64,000 bases of DNA from Mogibacterium sp. GTDB taxonomy: Bacteria; Bacillota; Clostridia; Peptostreptococcales; Anaerovoracaceae. Location of the stretch: positions 62,001 through 126,000 of the forward strand of contig JAFRGD010000012.1 in assembly GCA_017433975.1 (NCBI GenBank). The letters run 5' to 3'. How positions within the stretch are numbered: position 1 is the stretch's first letter; each line of letters starts with the position of its first letter. Below, one piece after another: positions 1 to 8,382 of the stretch. The position numbers were made by a program, and so were the translations under genes. The notes under the pieces are model-generated. The model searched no databases and was not told the origin of the DNA. It was given only the letters and a program-made list of their open reading frames with translations.

Positions 1-1317
1 CATCCGGCTGCCGGTCTCCACGAGGGCCGTCGCGAGAATCGTGATGCTCCCGCCCTCTTCGAGGTTCCGCGCTGCGCCGAAGAATTTCTTCGGCGGATGG
101 AGCGCTGCCGGGTCGAGACCGCCGGAAAGCGTCCGTCCGGACGAATCGACTGCCATGTTGTACGCCCGCGCGAGCCTCGTGATGCTGTCGAGGAGGATCA
201 TGACGTCCTTGCCCTCCTCCGCGAGGCGCTTCGCCCGCTGGAGGACCATCTCCGCGACCTTGACGTGGTGCTGGGCCTGCTCGTCAAAGGTGGAATAGAC
301 GACCTCCGCCCGGCTGAGGGACCGCTTCATATCGGTGACCTCCTCCGGCCGCTCGTCCACGAGCAGGACGATCATCTCAATCTCCGGGTATTTCTTCTCG
401 ACGCTCGCCGCGATCCGCTTGAGAAGCACGGTTTTGCCCGCCTTCGGCTGCGCGACGATGAGGCCGCGCTGGCCCTTGCCGATCGGGGCGACGAGGTCGA
501 TGATCCGGGTTGAAAGCTCGATTGGCGAGTTCTCGAGGACGATCCGCTCGTTCGGGAAAATCGGGGTCAGATCGTCAAAGCGCGGCCGCCGCCGCGCGGC
601 GTCCGGGGTTCCGCCGTTGACCGTCCGCACGTAGAGCAGCGCACCGAAGCGCTCGCCCACGCGCGGCCTGCGCGCGACGCCCTGGATCTTGTCGCCGGTC
701 CGGAGCCCGAACCGCCGGATCTGCGTATTGGATACGTAGACGTCCTTGTCCGACGTCAGGAAATTGTTGAATCGCAGGAAGCCGAAGCCGCCCTCCGCGA
801 TCTCGAGGATGCCTTCGACCTCCGGCCGGTCCTGCTCGCGGTCCGCGTCCGCGTCGCCGGCCGCTTCCTCGTAAGATTCGTCTCTCGCGGCCTGCGGCTC
901 GTCTTCGGCCGGCAGTTCGTTCGCCGGCGCTGCGGCGACAGCCGGGGCAGCCGGCTCTACGATTGCCGGCGCGGCCGTGGTCTTGGCCGTCGCGGCCGGT
1001 GATGGCGCAGCGGCTGCGGCCTCGAGTTCAGCTGGCGCAGGCGCTTCGACCGCCGGTACGACCGGTTCCGCGGCCGCCGGAACGACCGGTACCGCCGGGA
1101 CGGCCTTTTTGGTCGACTTCCGGACCCGTTTGACCGGTGCTGGCTTGTCAGTCGCCGCAGGTTTCTCAGCGGCCGGCGCAGCTTTCTCGATTGCTGCAGG
1201 CTTCTCGACCGCTGGTGCGGGTTCCGAAACCGCTGGCGCGACCGGCTCCGCAGCCTCCGGCACCGCCGGGACCGCCTGTTCCAAGGCCTCTGCGTCCACT
1301 TTCTTCTTTCTTGGCAT
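1..1317 (-). CDS. rho: Transcription termination factor Rho (3' end cut by window edge)
   Basis: Rho is a hexameric RNA-dependent ATPase helicase that ends transcription. The 439 residues present include the cold-shock RNA-binding domain from about residue 163 ([15 protein letters not shown]) and the ATPase core with Walker A (PKAGKTVL), Walker B ([14 protein letters not shown]) and the [16 protein letters not shown] region. The frame is still open at base 1, so the C-terminus is missing. The first ~160 residues are Ala/Pro/Glu/Val-rich and look disordered; the usual small N-terminal helical domain is not apparent. The start ATG at 1317 follows GAGAGGGAC. It is last in an operon, 60 bp after rsmA. 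Identity is certain; the role of the extension is unknown. Confidence 0.96.
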   Translation of the reverse strand, partial: MPRKKKVDAEALEQAVPAVPEAAEPVAPAVSEPAPAVEKPAAIEKAAPAAEKPAATDKPAPVKRVRKSTKKAVPAVPVVPAAAEPVVPAVEAPAPAELEAAAAAPSPAATAKTTAAPAIVEPAAPAVAAAPANELPAEDEPQAARDESYEEAAGDADADREQDRPEVEGILEIAEGGFGFLRFNNFLTSDKDVYVSNTQIRRFGLRTGDKIQGVARRPRVGERFGALLYVRTVNGGTPDAARRRPRFDDLTPIFPNERIVLENSPIELSTRIIDLVAPIGKGQRGLIVAQPKAGKTVLLKRIAASVEKKYPEIEMIVLLVDERPEEVTDMKRSLSRAEVVYSTFDEQAQHHVKVAEMVLQRAKRLAEEGKDVMILLDSITRLARAYNMAVDSSGRTLSGGLDPAALHPPKKFFGAARNLEEGGSITILATALVETGSRM

Positions 1318-1377
1318 AAAAAAGTCCCTCTCTGTGTTTATATCTGCTCTGACCGGCGCTGCAACCTACCGCCGTCG

Positions 1378-2238
1378 TCACGCCTCTGTCAGTTCGTCTG
1401 CAAGTCGTGCAAAGTCTTGTAACGTCAGGCTTTCCGCCCGCCGGGACGGGTCGATGCCCGCCGCGGCCAGCGCCGCGGTGAGGTCCTCCCGCGTGTACAT
1501 CGGGAGCGCGGAAAGCGCGTTGAGCAGCGTCTTGCGGCGCTGCATGAAGCCTGTCTTAATGAGGCGGAACATCCGGTCCGGGTCCGCCGTTTCGACCGGC
1601 GGCGCGTCCCTCCGGTCCAGCCGCACCACCACCGAGTCCACCTTTGGCGCCGGGGTGAAGCACTCGCGGCCCACTTCGAGGATCGGTGTCACGGTGCAAT
1701 AATAGTGCACCGTATAAGTGATTGCGCCCGCATCCCGGCTGCCCGGCGCCGCCGCAAGCCGCTCGCCGACTTCCTTTTGCACCATCACTGTAACGCTCCC
1801 GGCGGGAACGTTCTCTTCCAGTAGTTTCATGAGGATGGGGGTCGTGATGTAGTACGGCAGATTGCCGACGATGCGCGCCTCGGACAGGCCGTAGGCGGCG
1901 AGCCGCTCGGGGATGAGCGTATTCAGGTCGGTTTGCAGGATGTCGCCCTGGACGATGTCGATGTTGTCCCGGTTGAAAAGCCGGACGCGGAGGATCGGGA
2001 GGAGCCGCTCGTCGAGTTCGATTGCGGTTACGTGGCCCGCGAGGTCGGAAAGCGCCTCCGTCAGCACCCCTTCGCCGGGACCGATCTCGATCACCAGCGT
2101 ATCGCGGTCCGCGCCGCTCGCCGCCGCGATGCCGCGGACGATCTCCGGGTCGGTCAGGAAGTTCTGCCCGAGCTTCTTTTGGTGGCGGAAGCCCGGCGCG
2201 GGAGCGTTATTTGTCTTCTTTTGTCGCTTGGATCCCAT
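1378..2238 (-). CDS. rsmA: 16S rRNA dimethyladenosine transferase RsmA/KsgA
   Basis: The enzyme dimethylates two adjacent adenosines near the 3' end of 16S rRNA using SAM, a late step of 30S assembly. The 286-residue protein has the family start (KKLGQNFLTDPEIV), the SAM-binding loop (VIEIGPGEGVLTEAL) and the catalytic NLPYYITTPI motif. Length is normal. The ATG at 2238 is the first possible start, because a stop lies in frame just upstream. It overlaps the end of rnmV by 32 bp, which implies translational coupling; a GAGGAG lies unusually far upstream of the ATG. The rnmV-rsmA pairing is conserved in Firmicutes. Confidence 0.96.
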   Translation of the reverse strand: MGSKRQKKTNNAPAPGFRHQKKLGQNFLTDPEIVRGIAAASGADRDTLVIEIGPGEGVLTEALSDLAGHVTAIELDERLLPILRVRLFNRDNIDIVQGDILQTDLNTLIPERLAAYGLSEARIVGNLPYYITTPILMKLLEENVPAGSVTVMVQKEVGERLAAAPGSRDAGAITYTVHYYCTVTPILEVGRECFTPAPKVDSVVVRLDRRDAPPVETADPDRMFRLIKTGFMQRRKTLLNALSALPMYTREDLTAALAAAGIDPSRRAESLTLQDFARLADELTEA

Positions 2239-2842
2239 TGACCGTGTTGATTAACTCCTCTTTTGTGATTCCAAAGCCCTGCAGCATCTTGAGAAAGGCT
2301 TTACCGTTCCCGTACGAGATGCCGAGCGCTGCTGCGGCCGCCCTGCGGCGGGTCGCCGCACCGGACGTCCCGATGAGCCCGAGCTGATCCAGCAGCTCCG
2401 CGGTGACGTCCGGGGACGCCGCGGCCTTCATCGTTGCCCTGGCCGCGGCCAGGGCGGCCGCCACGTCCTCCGGCGACGCGTTTTCGACGCCGATATCGCC
2501 GGCGCGCTCCGCACGGTCGCGCGCAATATACGCGTGCTTTGCATCCGGATACCGCTCCGCAATCCGCCGCCGGATCGCTTCGCCGGCGTGGTCCGGGTCG
2601 GTCAGGATGATGAGGCCTTTTTCGCGGTAGGCCTTGTCGATCAGCTGCCAGGTCTCGCCCGAAATGCCGAAGCCGTGCGTCGTGATGCAGACGGCCGAGA
2701 CCGCACGTTCCACGACAGCCGCGTCGTCGCGGCCTTCGACCACGATTGCCTCGTGCACCACTGGCTTTTTCAGGCTTTCCTCCGGCCGGCCCGGGTTTTC
2801 CGCCGGCCGGCCGTCATTTTCTTTGTAATTATTCCCCTTCAT
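2207..2842 (-). CDS. rnmV: Ribonuclease M5 (5S rRNA maturation)
   Basis: RNase M5 trims precursor 5S rRNA in low-GC Gram-positives and relatives. The 211-residue product has a TOPRIM domain near residues 30-120: the acidic EAIVVEGRDD motif, then GLIILTDPDHAGEAIRRRI, which carries the DxD-type metal site. ATG 2842 is chosen over an in-frame TTG two codons upstream. It overlaps the end of the ftsB-like gene by 14 bp. The first ~25 residues are a charged, Pro-rich extension before the catalytic domain. Followed directly by rsmA, as in Bacillus. Confidence 0.93.
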   Translation of the reverse strand: MKGNNYKENDGRPAENPGRPEESLKKPVVHEAIVVEGRDDAAVVERAVSAVCITTHGFGISGETWQLIDKAYREKGLIILTDPDHAGEAIRRRIAERYPDAKHAYIARDRAERAGDIGVENASPEDVAAALAAARATMKAAASPDVTAELLDQLGLIGTSGAATRRRAAAAALGISYGNGKAFLKMLQGFGITKEELINTVNGIQATKEDK

Positions 2843-3590
2843 CTTCAAATACGAAGAGAATCTCGTCCGGATTGACCAGACGGAGCTGCCGCCGGGCCTG
2901 TTCCTTGATGTATTCTTCGCTGTTCACGTGTTTCAGTTCGAGCTGCAGCCGGTCGCGGCGCTTGATGAGCTCTTCGTGCTCCTTCATGAGCCGCCGGTGC
3001 TCGATCTGAAGCGAGATCAGGTTCTTGAGCGAAGCGAGCAGCATCAGAACGATGACGGCCAGGATCACGACGATGATGTTCGGCCGCCGTTTCAGTTTGA
3101 GCGCGCGCCAAAGCCCCTTCCGCCGCCTGCGGCCCTTGCCCTTGGTTCCCGGCTCGTCCGCAGCGTCCGATTCGCCCTCGGTATCCGCTTCGTCGGACGC
3201 CTCCGCGCCTTTCGTCTCATCGGCTTCTGACGCCTCGCCTGCCTCTCCCGGCTCCCCGGCGTCGTCCGCAGCCTCTGCTCCGCGCTCCGCGGATGCACCG
3301 TCCGCCGGTTCCGCAGCCTCTGCACCGTCCGCCGCGACAGTCACTGCCGCCTCCGCCTGCGCCGCGGCCTCGGCTTCCGCCGCCGCGTGCGCAGCCGCCA
3401 GTGCGGCCAGCTCGTCCAAGGTGACCGGCGTGCCGGTGATCTCGGCCTCGGCCGGCGCGGTCTCTCCCGCTGCAGCTGCGTCCTTATCGAAGAGCCGCAT
3501 CATGTCGGCCGCGTACTCGGACTTCGGGTCGTCGACCTTTACCACGTTGTATTCTCTTGTGTTTCTGCTCGTCGTTTTACTCTTGCTCAT
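2829..3590 (-). CDS. DivIC/FtsB-like septum formation initiator with long acidic N-terminal region
   Basis: The last 84 residues match the septum formation initiator family: one membrane helix (about 171-193), a heptad coiled coil (about 194-222) and the short C-terminal segment ending near VNPDEILFVFEDEGE. Such proteins are bitopic members of the divisome. The first ~165 residues, predicted cytoplasmic, are Ala/Glu/Asp-rich followed by a basic KGKGRRRRKG patch. Usual family length is about 100-130 residues, so this extension is large. ATG 3590 follows AAGGA. It lies 23 bp after the M23 peptidase gene and overlaps rnmV. The family call is good; DivIC versus FtsL/FtsB cannot be decided. Confidence 0.85.
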   Translation of the reverse strand: MSKSKTTSRNTREYNVVKVDDPKSEYAADMMRLFDKDAAAAGETAPAEAEITGTPVTLDELAALAAAHAAAEAEAAAQAEAAVTVAADGAEAAEPADGASAERGAEAADDAGEPGEAGEASEADETKGAEASDEADTEGESDAADEPGTKGKGRRRRKGLWRALKLKRRPNIIVVILAVIVLMLLASLKNLISLQIEHRRLMKEHEELIKRRDRLQLELKHVNSEEYIKEQARRQLRLVNPDEILFVFEDEGE

Positions 3591-3613
3591 GAATCCTTAT
3601 ATGAAGTCACAAT

Positions 3614-5212
3614 TTAATAATCATCTTCGTCGCCATAGATCGGGAGGACCGAACTCGGGTCGATGGAGTCGCCACCGTACGGGTGGATCTCGAAGTGCAG
3701 ATGCGGACCCGTACTGAAGCCCGTGCTGCCGACGTAACCGATTTCCTGCCCCTGGTAGACCTCCTCGCCCTCGGACACGATGTATCCGCTGAGGTGCGCG
3801 TATCTGGTGTACGTGCCGTCATTGTGCTCGATCTCGATGCAGTTCCCGTACGTACCGTTCCACGAAGCGCGGATGACCACGCCGCCGTCAGACGCGTAAA
3901 TCAGTGTGCCGGTTGGACACGCCATGTCGACGCCCGCGTGCAGTCTGCCCCAGCGCTGGCCATATGGTGACGTGACGGTATAGGAATCGTGGAGCGGCAT
4001 CGCGAACTTGCCGGTCGGCGCGGTCTTCGGCCGGTCGCTTGTACCGTTCAGGACGATTTCCGTGACCGGCGCCTTGACGATTTCGCTCTTTGAAATGTCG
4101 CGCTGGACGATAGTCCCGTTCTCCTTGACGATCGTTCCGGTGACGCGGCGGAGTCCGTCTTCACCCTTTTGCTCGATTTCGGTCTGTCCGATGTACAGAT
4201 CCTCCGTATCCCGGGTCTCCCGGACGAAGTGCATGACCTCCGTCGTCGTACCGTTCTCCTCCATCCGGACGACGACCGGCTCGACTTCTTTGTTGATCGT
4301 GACGACCTCGCCCGCGGAAACCGACTCCGCAGGAACGGTGTGGCCGCCTTCGTAAATCTCCGTGACCGGGACGTCGTACGCCTCCGCGAGGGACTCCAGC
4401 GTTTCGTCCGCCTTGACGATGTGGCGGATGGTGAATTTACCGCCCTGTGTCAGCAGCTCGTGCGCCTGCCGGCGGCTCGCGAGGCTCGGCAGCAAAACGT
4501 CTACCTGCCCCGTCGTGACCGGCCGCTTGTAGCCGACTTCCACGACGTTCATGTTCGTGTCCGGCGTCCCGTACGTCGTCAAAACGTTGGTGATGAGCAG
4601 CTGGGCGACCGTTTCGTTCTCGACCAGGGCGACCATGTGCCCGTCGTAATAGATGGCCGTCGCACTGACCTCGATGTCTTTCATGTAAGTCAGCTTGTTC
4701 AGGACCTGGTCGGACGTGTCGAGGTCGTGGTTCGCGAGGGCGACCCGGCGGAACGTCACGTTATCGTTGGCCGTGAAGGCGAAGCTGACGTCGCTGTTGA
4801 CCGAAAGGCCTTCGCTCGCGACGTCGAGGAGGTCCACGACGGTGTCCTCCGAGCGGACGTAGCCGAGCACCCGGCCGTTATATGAGTATTCGTAGACTGT
4901 ATAGTGGTCAAACACGAGAAGCAGGCCGCAGATGACGACGATCAGGGCAAATACCGCCTTGAAGATCTCACCGCTGCTCGCCATGTACCGCTTGCGCGCA
5001 TTGTGATACTCGGTCACGAAGCTCCGCACGATCGTAATGATCGCGCGGTCAAACGCGTCCTGAATCATGTCATGCAAAAAGATCGGCGCGGCCGCGACGG
5101 TTTCGACGCCACGCCAAAACCGGCTCTGCTCCTTGCGTGGTTTCTTTTCTTTCTTTGGTTTTTCTTTTTTCGGCTCTTCTTTTACTTCTGCTGCTGTCTG
5201 TTCTTGTTCCAT
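3614..5212 (-). CDS. Membrane-anchored M23 peptidase with LysM and G5 domains
   Basis: A predicted cell-wall hydrolase of 532 residues. Order: Lys/Glu-rich cytoplasmic start, one membrane helix (about 84-102), a long extracellular stretch, LysM (about 258-308), G5 (about 308-390), and a C-terminal M23 zinc peptidase with HAGVD (about 425) and GPHLHFEIH (about 504). The metal ligands are intact, so activity is likely. ATG 5212 (MEQEQT) follows AGAGG and gives a sensible N-terminus; an upstream start at 5296 would add an unrelated leader. The start overlaps the preceding replication gene by 31 bp. Together with the downstream ftsB-like gene it adds an envelope/division element to a replication operon. 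Confidence 0.92.
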   Translation of the reverse strand: MEQEQTAAEVKEEPKKEKPKKEKKPRKEQSRFWRGVETVAAAPIFLHDMIQDAFDRAIITIVRSFVTEYHNARKRYMASSGEIFKAVFALIVVICGLLLVFDHYTVYEYSYNGRVLGYVRSEDTVVDLLDVASEGLSVNSDVSFAFTANDNVTFRRVALANHDLDTSDQVLNKLTYMKDIEVSATAIYYDGHMVALVENETVAQLLITNVLTTYGTPDTNMNVVEVGYKRPVTTGQVDVLLPSLASRRQAHELLTQGGKFTIRHIVKADETLESLAEAYDVPVTEIYEGGHTVPAESVSAGEVVTINKEVEPVVVRMEENGTTTEVMHFVRETRDTEDLYIGQTEIEQKGEDGLRRVTGTIVKENGTIVQRDISKSEIVKAPVTEIVLNGTSDRPKTAPTGKFAMPLHDSYTVTSPYGQRWGRLHAGVDMACPTGTLIYASDGGVVIRASWNGTYGNCIEIEHNDGTYTRYAHLSGYIVSEGEEVYQGQEIGYVGSTGFSTGPHLHFEIHPYGGDSIDPSSVLPIYGDEDDY

Positions 5213-6501
5213 GTATATGCCTCTTGGGCCCGCTCTTTGCGGCACGTGCAGTATCTGCCGTCGTCCGTCACGCCGGTATCCCGGCAGAGCTTGCATTTGT
5301 ACGGCGTCTCCAGATAGTCGCCCGGATAGCCGTTTTCGGCCAGAATGTCAATTTTTCGTTTGTTGAGGTCCTGCAGACGCGCCCGGCTCTCCTTGCGGCG
5401 GGCTTTAGCCCCTTCGCTGAAGTCCGTGAGGAGAAGTCCCTTGCGCAGGGATTCCTCGCGGGCAAGCAGGTCGCGCAGCTGCGGCACCGCGCGGGAGACT
5501 TCCTCCGTCCGACGCTGTTGCTCGGCGGCCGCCTGTTCCTGCAGATATCTATAGTAGCTGTCCAGCACCCGTACGCTGACCGGACCGCTCTCGCGCGGCT
5601 TCTCGCCGCTGCCGGTGCCGGTCCGGACGCCGCCCGCCTCGAGCCGCTTGTTCTCGAGGACCCGGTCCACATACCGGAGCGACGGATCGCGGAGCCCCGC
5701 GGTCCTCCGGCAGGCGTCCAGGATGTCTTTGAGCCCGAACTGCCACTCGTCTGTCCATTTGTCGATCATCGCGCGGTCGCCCGGCGTGCTCGCGCGCTTG
5801 AAGCCGAGCTCATCGAACACGCGGTAGTACAGCTCGCTCCGCTCGCTCTCCGCGTCGATCAGCCGCTTGACGTCCGCGATCGTCCGGCAGCCGTCCTTGG
5901 TCCAGCGCATCGCGACCGCAGTAATGTAGTCCACGCTCGTCTTTTCCCGCTCCGCGCAGTATTTGATCGCGTACGAATACACGTCCGGCGTCACCCCGTA
6001 GATGGTAAGCGCGTCCCGGATCTTGTCCGCCTCGGTCCGCGAAACGAGCCGGCCCGTCTTGGCCTCGTAGACGTCGAAGACGCCCTTGAGTTCGATGTTC
6101 CTGAGCTTGTCCGCGGCCGCCTGTTCCGGCGTCGCCGGCTCTGCGGCCGTCCCGTCCGCCTTGCGCACCGCCCCGCGCGACCCGTACAGCGCCTGAATCT
6201 GGCTAACGAAAACGATTTCGTAATCGTCGCTCCCCTCCTGGCGCTCCAAACGGACCGCTCCGCGGTCCTCCCAGTACTTCCAGGCCGCGTCCAGCTCGCC
6301 GACCGTCATCCGCAGCGTCCGCGCGATCGCCTCGCGGGAGATCGTCCGCTCCTGCTCCGCGTACATCAGGCCAAAAAGGTACACCTTAACGTACTCGCCC
6401 GGCGCGACCGGGAGGAGTTCGTTGATAAAGATGTTCTCCACGGCAGTCCGGAAGAGATACATTTCGTTCTTTCGTTCTACTTTGAGCTTAACGTCCGACA
6501 T
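5182..6501 (-). CDS. DnaD-domain replication protein with a C-terminal DnaC-like zinc region
   Basis: A 439-residue primosome-type protein. The N-terminal ~85 residues resemble the DnaD winged helix. The middle has two DnaB_2/DnaD-C-like segments (YITAVAMRWTKDG near 185, YVDRVLENKR near 270). The C-terminal ~110 residues, with KRKIDILAENGYPGDYLE and four Cys (403, 406, 418, 420 in CKLC...CTC), resemble the N-terminal helicase-binding/zinc domain of clostridial DnaC loaders. The AAA+ ATPase part is absent here and in the next gene. ATG 6501 follows AGAGGGG and overlaps dnaB by 14 bp. It likely helps load DnaB. The domain reading is by eye. Confidence 0.82.
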   Translation of the reverse strand: MSDVKLKVERKNEMYLFRTAVENIFINELLPVAPGEYVKVYLFGLMYAEQERTISREAIARTLRMTVGELDAAWKYWEDRGAVRLERQEGSDDYEIVFVSQIQALYGSRGAVRKADGTAAEPATPEQAAADKLRNIELKGVFDVYEAKTGRLVSRTEADKIRDALTIYGVTPDVYSYAIKYCAEREKTSVDYITAVAMRWTKDGCRTIADVKRLIDAESERSELYYRVFDELGFKRASTPGDRAMIDKWTDEWQFGLKDILDACRRTAGLRDPSLRYVDRVLENKRLEAGGVRTGTGSGEKPRESGPVSVRVLDSYYRYLQEQAAAEQQRRTEEVSRAVPQLRDLLAREESLRKGLLLTDFSEGAKARRKESRARLQDLNKRKIDILAENGYPGDYLETPYKCKLCRDTGVTDDGRYCTCRKERAQEAYTWNKNRQQQK

Positions 6502-7861
6502 CGATGCCCCTCTCGCTGTTGGCAAACGACGTGTACCGGCCGAGCCACGTCAGGAAGACGCTGCCCGTCGGCCCGTTTCTGTGCTTCGCGATGTTGACCT
6601 CGCAGATGCTGCTCGAACCGGCCTGCACGTCCGCCGGCATGTCGTCGTCCGGCGAATAGTCCTCCCGGATGAGGAACATGACGATGTCCGCGTCCTGCTC
6701 GATCGAGCCGGAGTCGCGGAGGTGCGAAAGCTGTGGCCGTTTGCCCTTGGCGTCCTCGGTCTTACGCGAGAGCTGGGAAAGCAGGACCACCGCGCAGTCG
6801 AGTTCCTTCGCGAGGATCTTGATGTTCCGCGTGATCGCGGAGAGCTCCTGCACGCGCATCTCGACCCCGTAACCCATGTGCATGAGCTGGAGGTAGTCGA
6901 TCACCACCAGGTCGAGGCCTTTTTCGGCCTTGAGCCGGCGGCATTTGTTCTTCATTTCGAGCATCGACATCTCGGAGGTGTCATCGATCGCGATTTTGAG
7001 TCCCTCAAAGCTGTCCTGCGCGTAGCTGATGCTGTCCCAGTCGTCCGCGCTGAGGGTGCCGTTCTTGAGGGAGTTCATGTCGACGCGCGCCGCCATGGAG
7101 AGCATGCGCTGCCCGAGCTGCTCCTTGGACATCTCCATGCTGAAGACCAGCACCGAGTGCCCCGCCCGCGCCGCGTTGGTCGCGACGTTGAGCGCGAAGG
7201 ACGTCTTGCCGACGCCCGGCCGCGCCGCGAGGATGATCATGTCGGTCCGCTGGAGGCCGCCGAGTAGCCGGTCCAGGTCGGTAAAGCCGGTCGTGATGCC
7301 CGGGAGCTTGCCGCCGTTCTTCTCGAGCTCGCGGATCTGCAGGATGTTCTCCTGGATGATGTCGTTGATGTCGATGTAGTTCCGGCGCTGGCTGTCCTGC
7401 GCGATCTCGAGGATGCGCTGCTCCGCGAAGTCCAGGATTTCCTCAGCCGAGCCCTTGCCGTCGTAGGCCTTGCTCTTGATGAGGTCCGCCTCGGCGATCA
7501 GCTGGCGGAGCTGGGACTTTGCGAGGACGATGTCCGCGTAGTATTTCGCGTTGGCCGGCACGATGGCGTCCGAAGACAGCCGGCCGAGATACGACATCCC
7601 GCCGACGAGGTCCTGGATCTTTTGCCGGGTGAGCTGGGAGTACGTCGTCGTCAGGTCGATGGCGACGTTCCGCCGGTACATGTTGACAAAAGTCTCGTAG
7701 ATGAGCTGGTGTTCCTTGAGGTAGAAGTCCTTTGGCGACAGCTTGTCGATGACGTCCGAAACCGCGTCCTGGCTCTGCATCATCGAGCCGAGGACGGCTT
7801 TTTCCGCCTCGATGTCCTGCGGCGTCTCAAGGTTGATATTTACGGTCCGTTCTTCGTCCAT
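6488..7861 (-). CDS. dnaB: Replicative DNA helicase DnaB
   Basis: The hexameric fork helicase, 457 residues, normal length. The N-terminal domain (EAEKAVLGSMMQSQDAVSDV) binds primase; the RecA-like domain has Walker A (AARPGVGKTSFALN), Walker B (LVVIDYLQLM) and the LSQLSRKTE/SGSIEQDADIV motifs. ATG 7861 follows a GGA-type site, 9 bp after rplI. The rplI-dnaB order is widely conserved in Firmicutes. The downstream DnaD-like gene overlaps it. Confidence 0.98.
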   Translation of the reverse strand: MDEERTVNINLETPQDIEAEKAVLGSMMQSQDAVSDVIDKLSPKDFYLKEHQLIYETFVNMYRRNVAIDLTTTYSQLTRQKIQDLVGGMSYLGRLSSDAIVPANAKYYADIVLAKSQLRQLIAEADLIKSKAYDGKGSAEEILDFAEQRILEIAQDSQRRNYIDINDIIQENILQIRELEKNGGKLPGITTGFTDLDRLLGGLQRTDMIILAARPGVGKTSFALNVATNAARAGHSVLVFSMEMSKEQLGQRMLSMAARVDMNSLKNGTLSADDWDSISYAQDSFEGLKIAIDDTSEMSMLEMKNKCRRLKAEKGLDLVVIDYLQLMHMGYGVEMRVQELSAITRNIKILAKELDCAVVLLSQLSRKTEDAKGKRPQLSHLRDSGSIEQDADIVMFLIREDYSPDDDMPADVQAGSSSICEVNIAKHRNGPTGSVFLTWLGRYTSFANSERGIDVGR

Positions 7862-7870
7862 GAATCTGTC

Positions 7871-8317
7871 CTATTCTTCGGTAACAATGACCCGGATGCT
7901 CGCCGGGACGTCACGGTACAGCTTGATCTGCACCCTGGTCTCGCCGATCTCCTTGATCGGCTTGTCGAGCAGGATCTTCTTTTTGTCGACTTCGAGGCCG
8001 GTCTGCTCCTTGATCGCGTTCGCGATGTCCATGGATGTGATCGACCCGAACAGCCTGCCGCCTTCGCCGGCCTTGGTCTTGACGACGACGCCCGCTTTCT
8101 TGAGGTGTTCCGCAATCTCCTCCGCCTTAGCGCGCTCTACGGCTTCTCGCTCCGCCCGCGCAGCCTTCTCGCGCTCGATCCGCTTGAGGTTCGCCGGCGT
8201 TGCCTCAATCGCGAGCCCCTGCGGGATCAGGCGGTTGCGCGCAAAGCCGTCGCTGACCTTAACGATTTCGCCGGCCTTGCCGGTTCCCTGTACGTCTTTC
8301 TGTAAAATTACCTGCAT
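7871..8317 (-). CDS. rplI: 50S ribosomal protein L9
   Basis: The 148-residue protein begins with the L9 signature ([16 protein letters not shown], then [16 protein letters not shown]). A long connecting helix rich in Glu/Ala/Lys joins it to the C-terminal domain ([16 protein letters not shown]). ATG 8317 follows GAGGT. It lies 65 bp after gdpP and 9 bp before dnaB. Confidence 0.98.
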   Translation of the reverse strand: MQVILQKDVQGTGKAGEIVKVSDGFARNRLIPQGLAIEATPANLKRIEREKAARAEREAVERAKAEEIAEHLKKAGVVVKTKAGEGGRLFGSITSMDIANAIKEQTGLEVDKKKILLDKPIKEIGETRVQIKLYRDVPASIRVIVTEE

Positions 8318-8382
8318 TTGTCTTACCTCTCTATCTATAACCGATGGTGGCTGTCATTATTAATGGGTCTCGTCGGTCCGGG

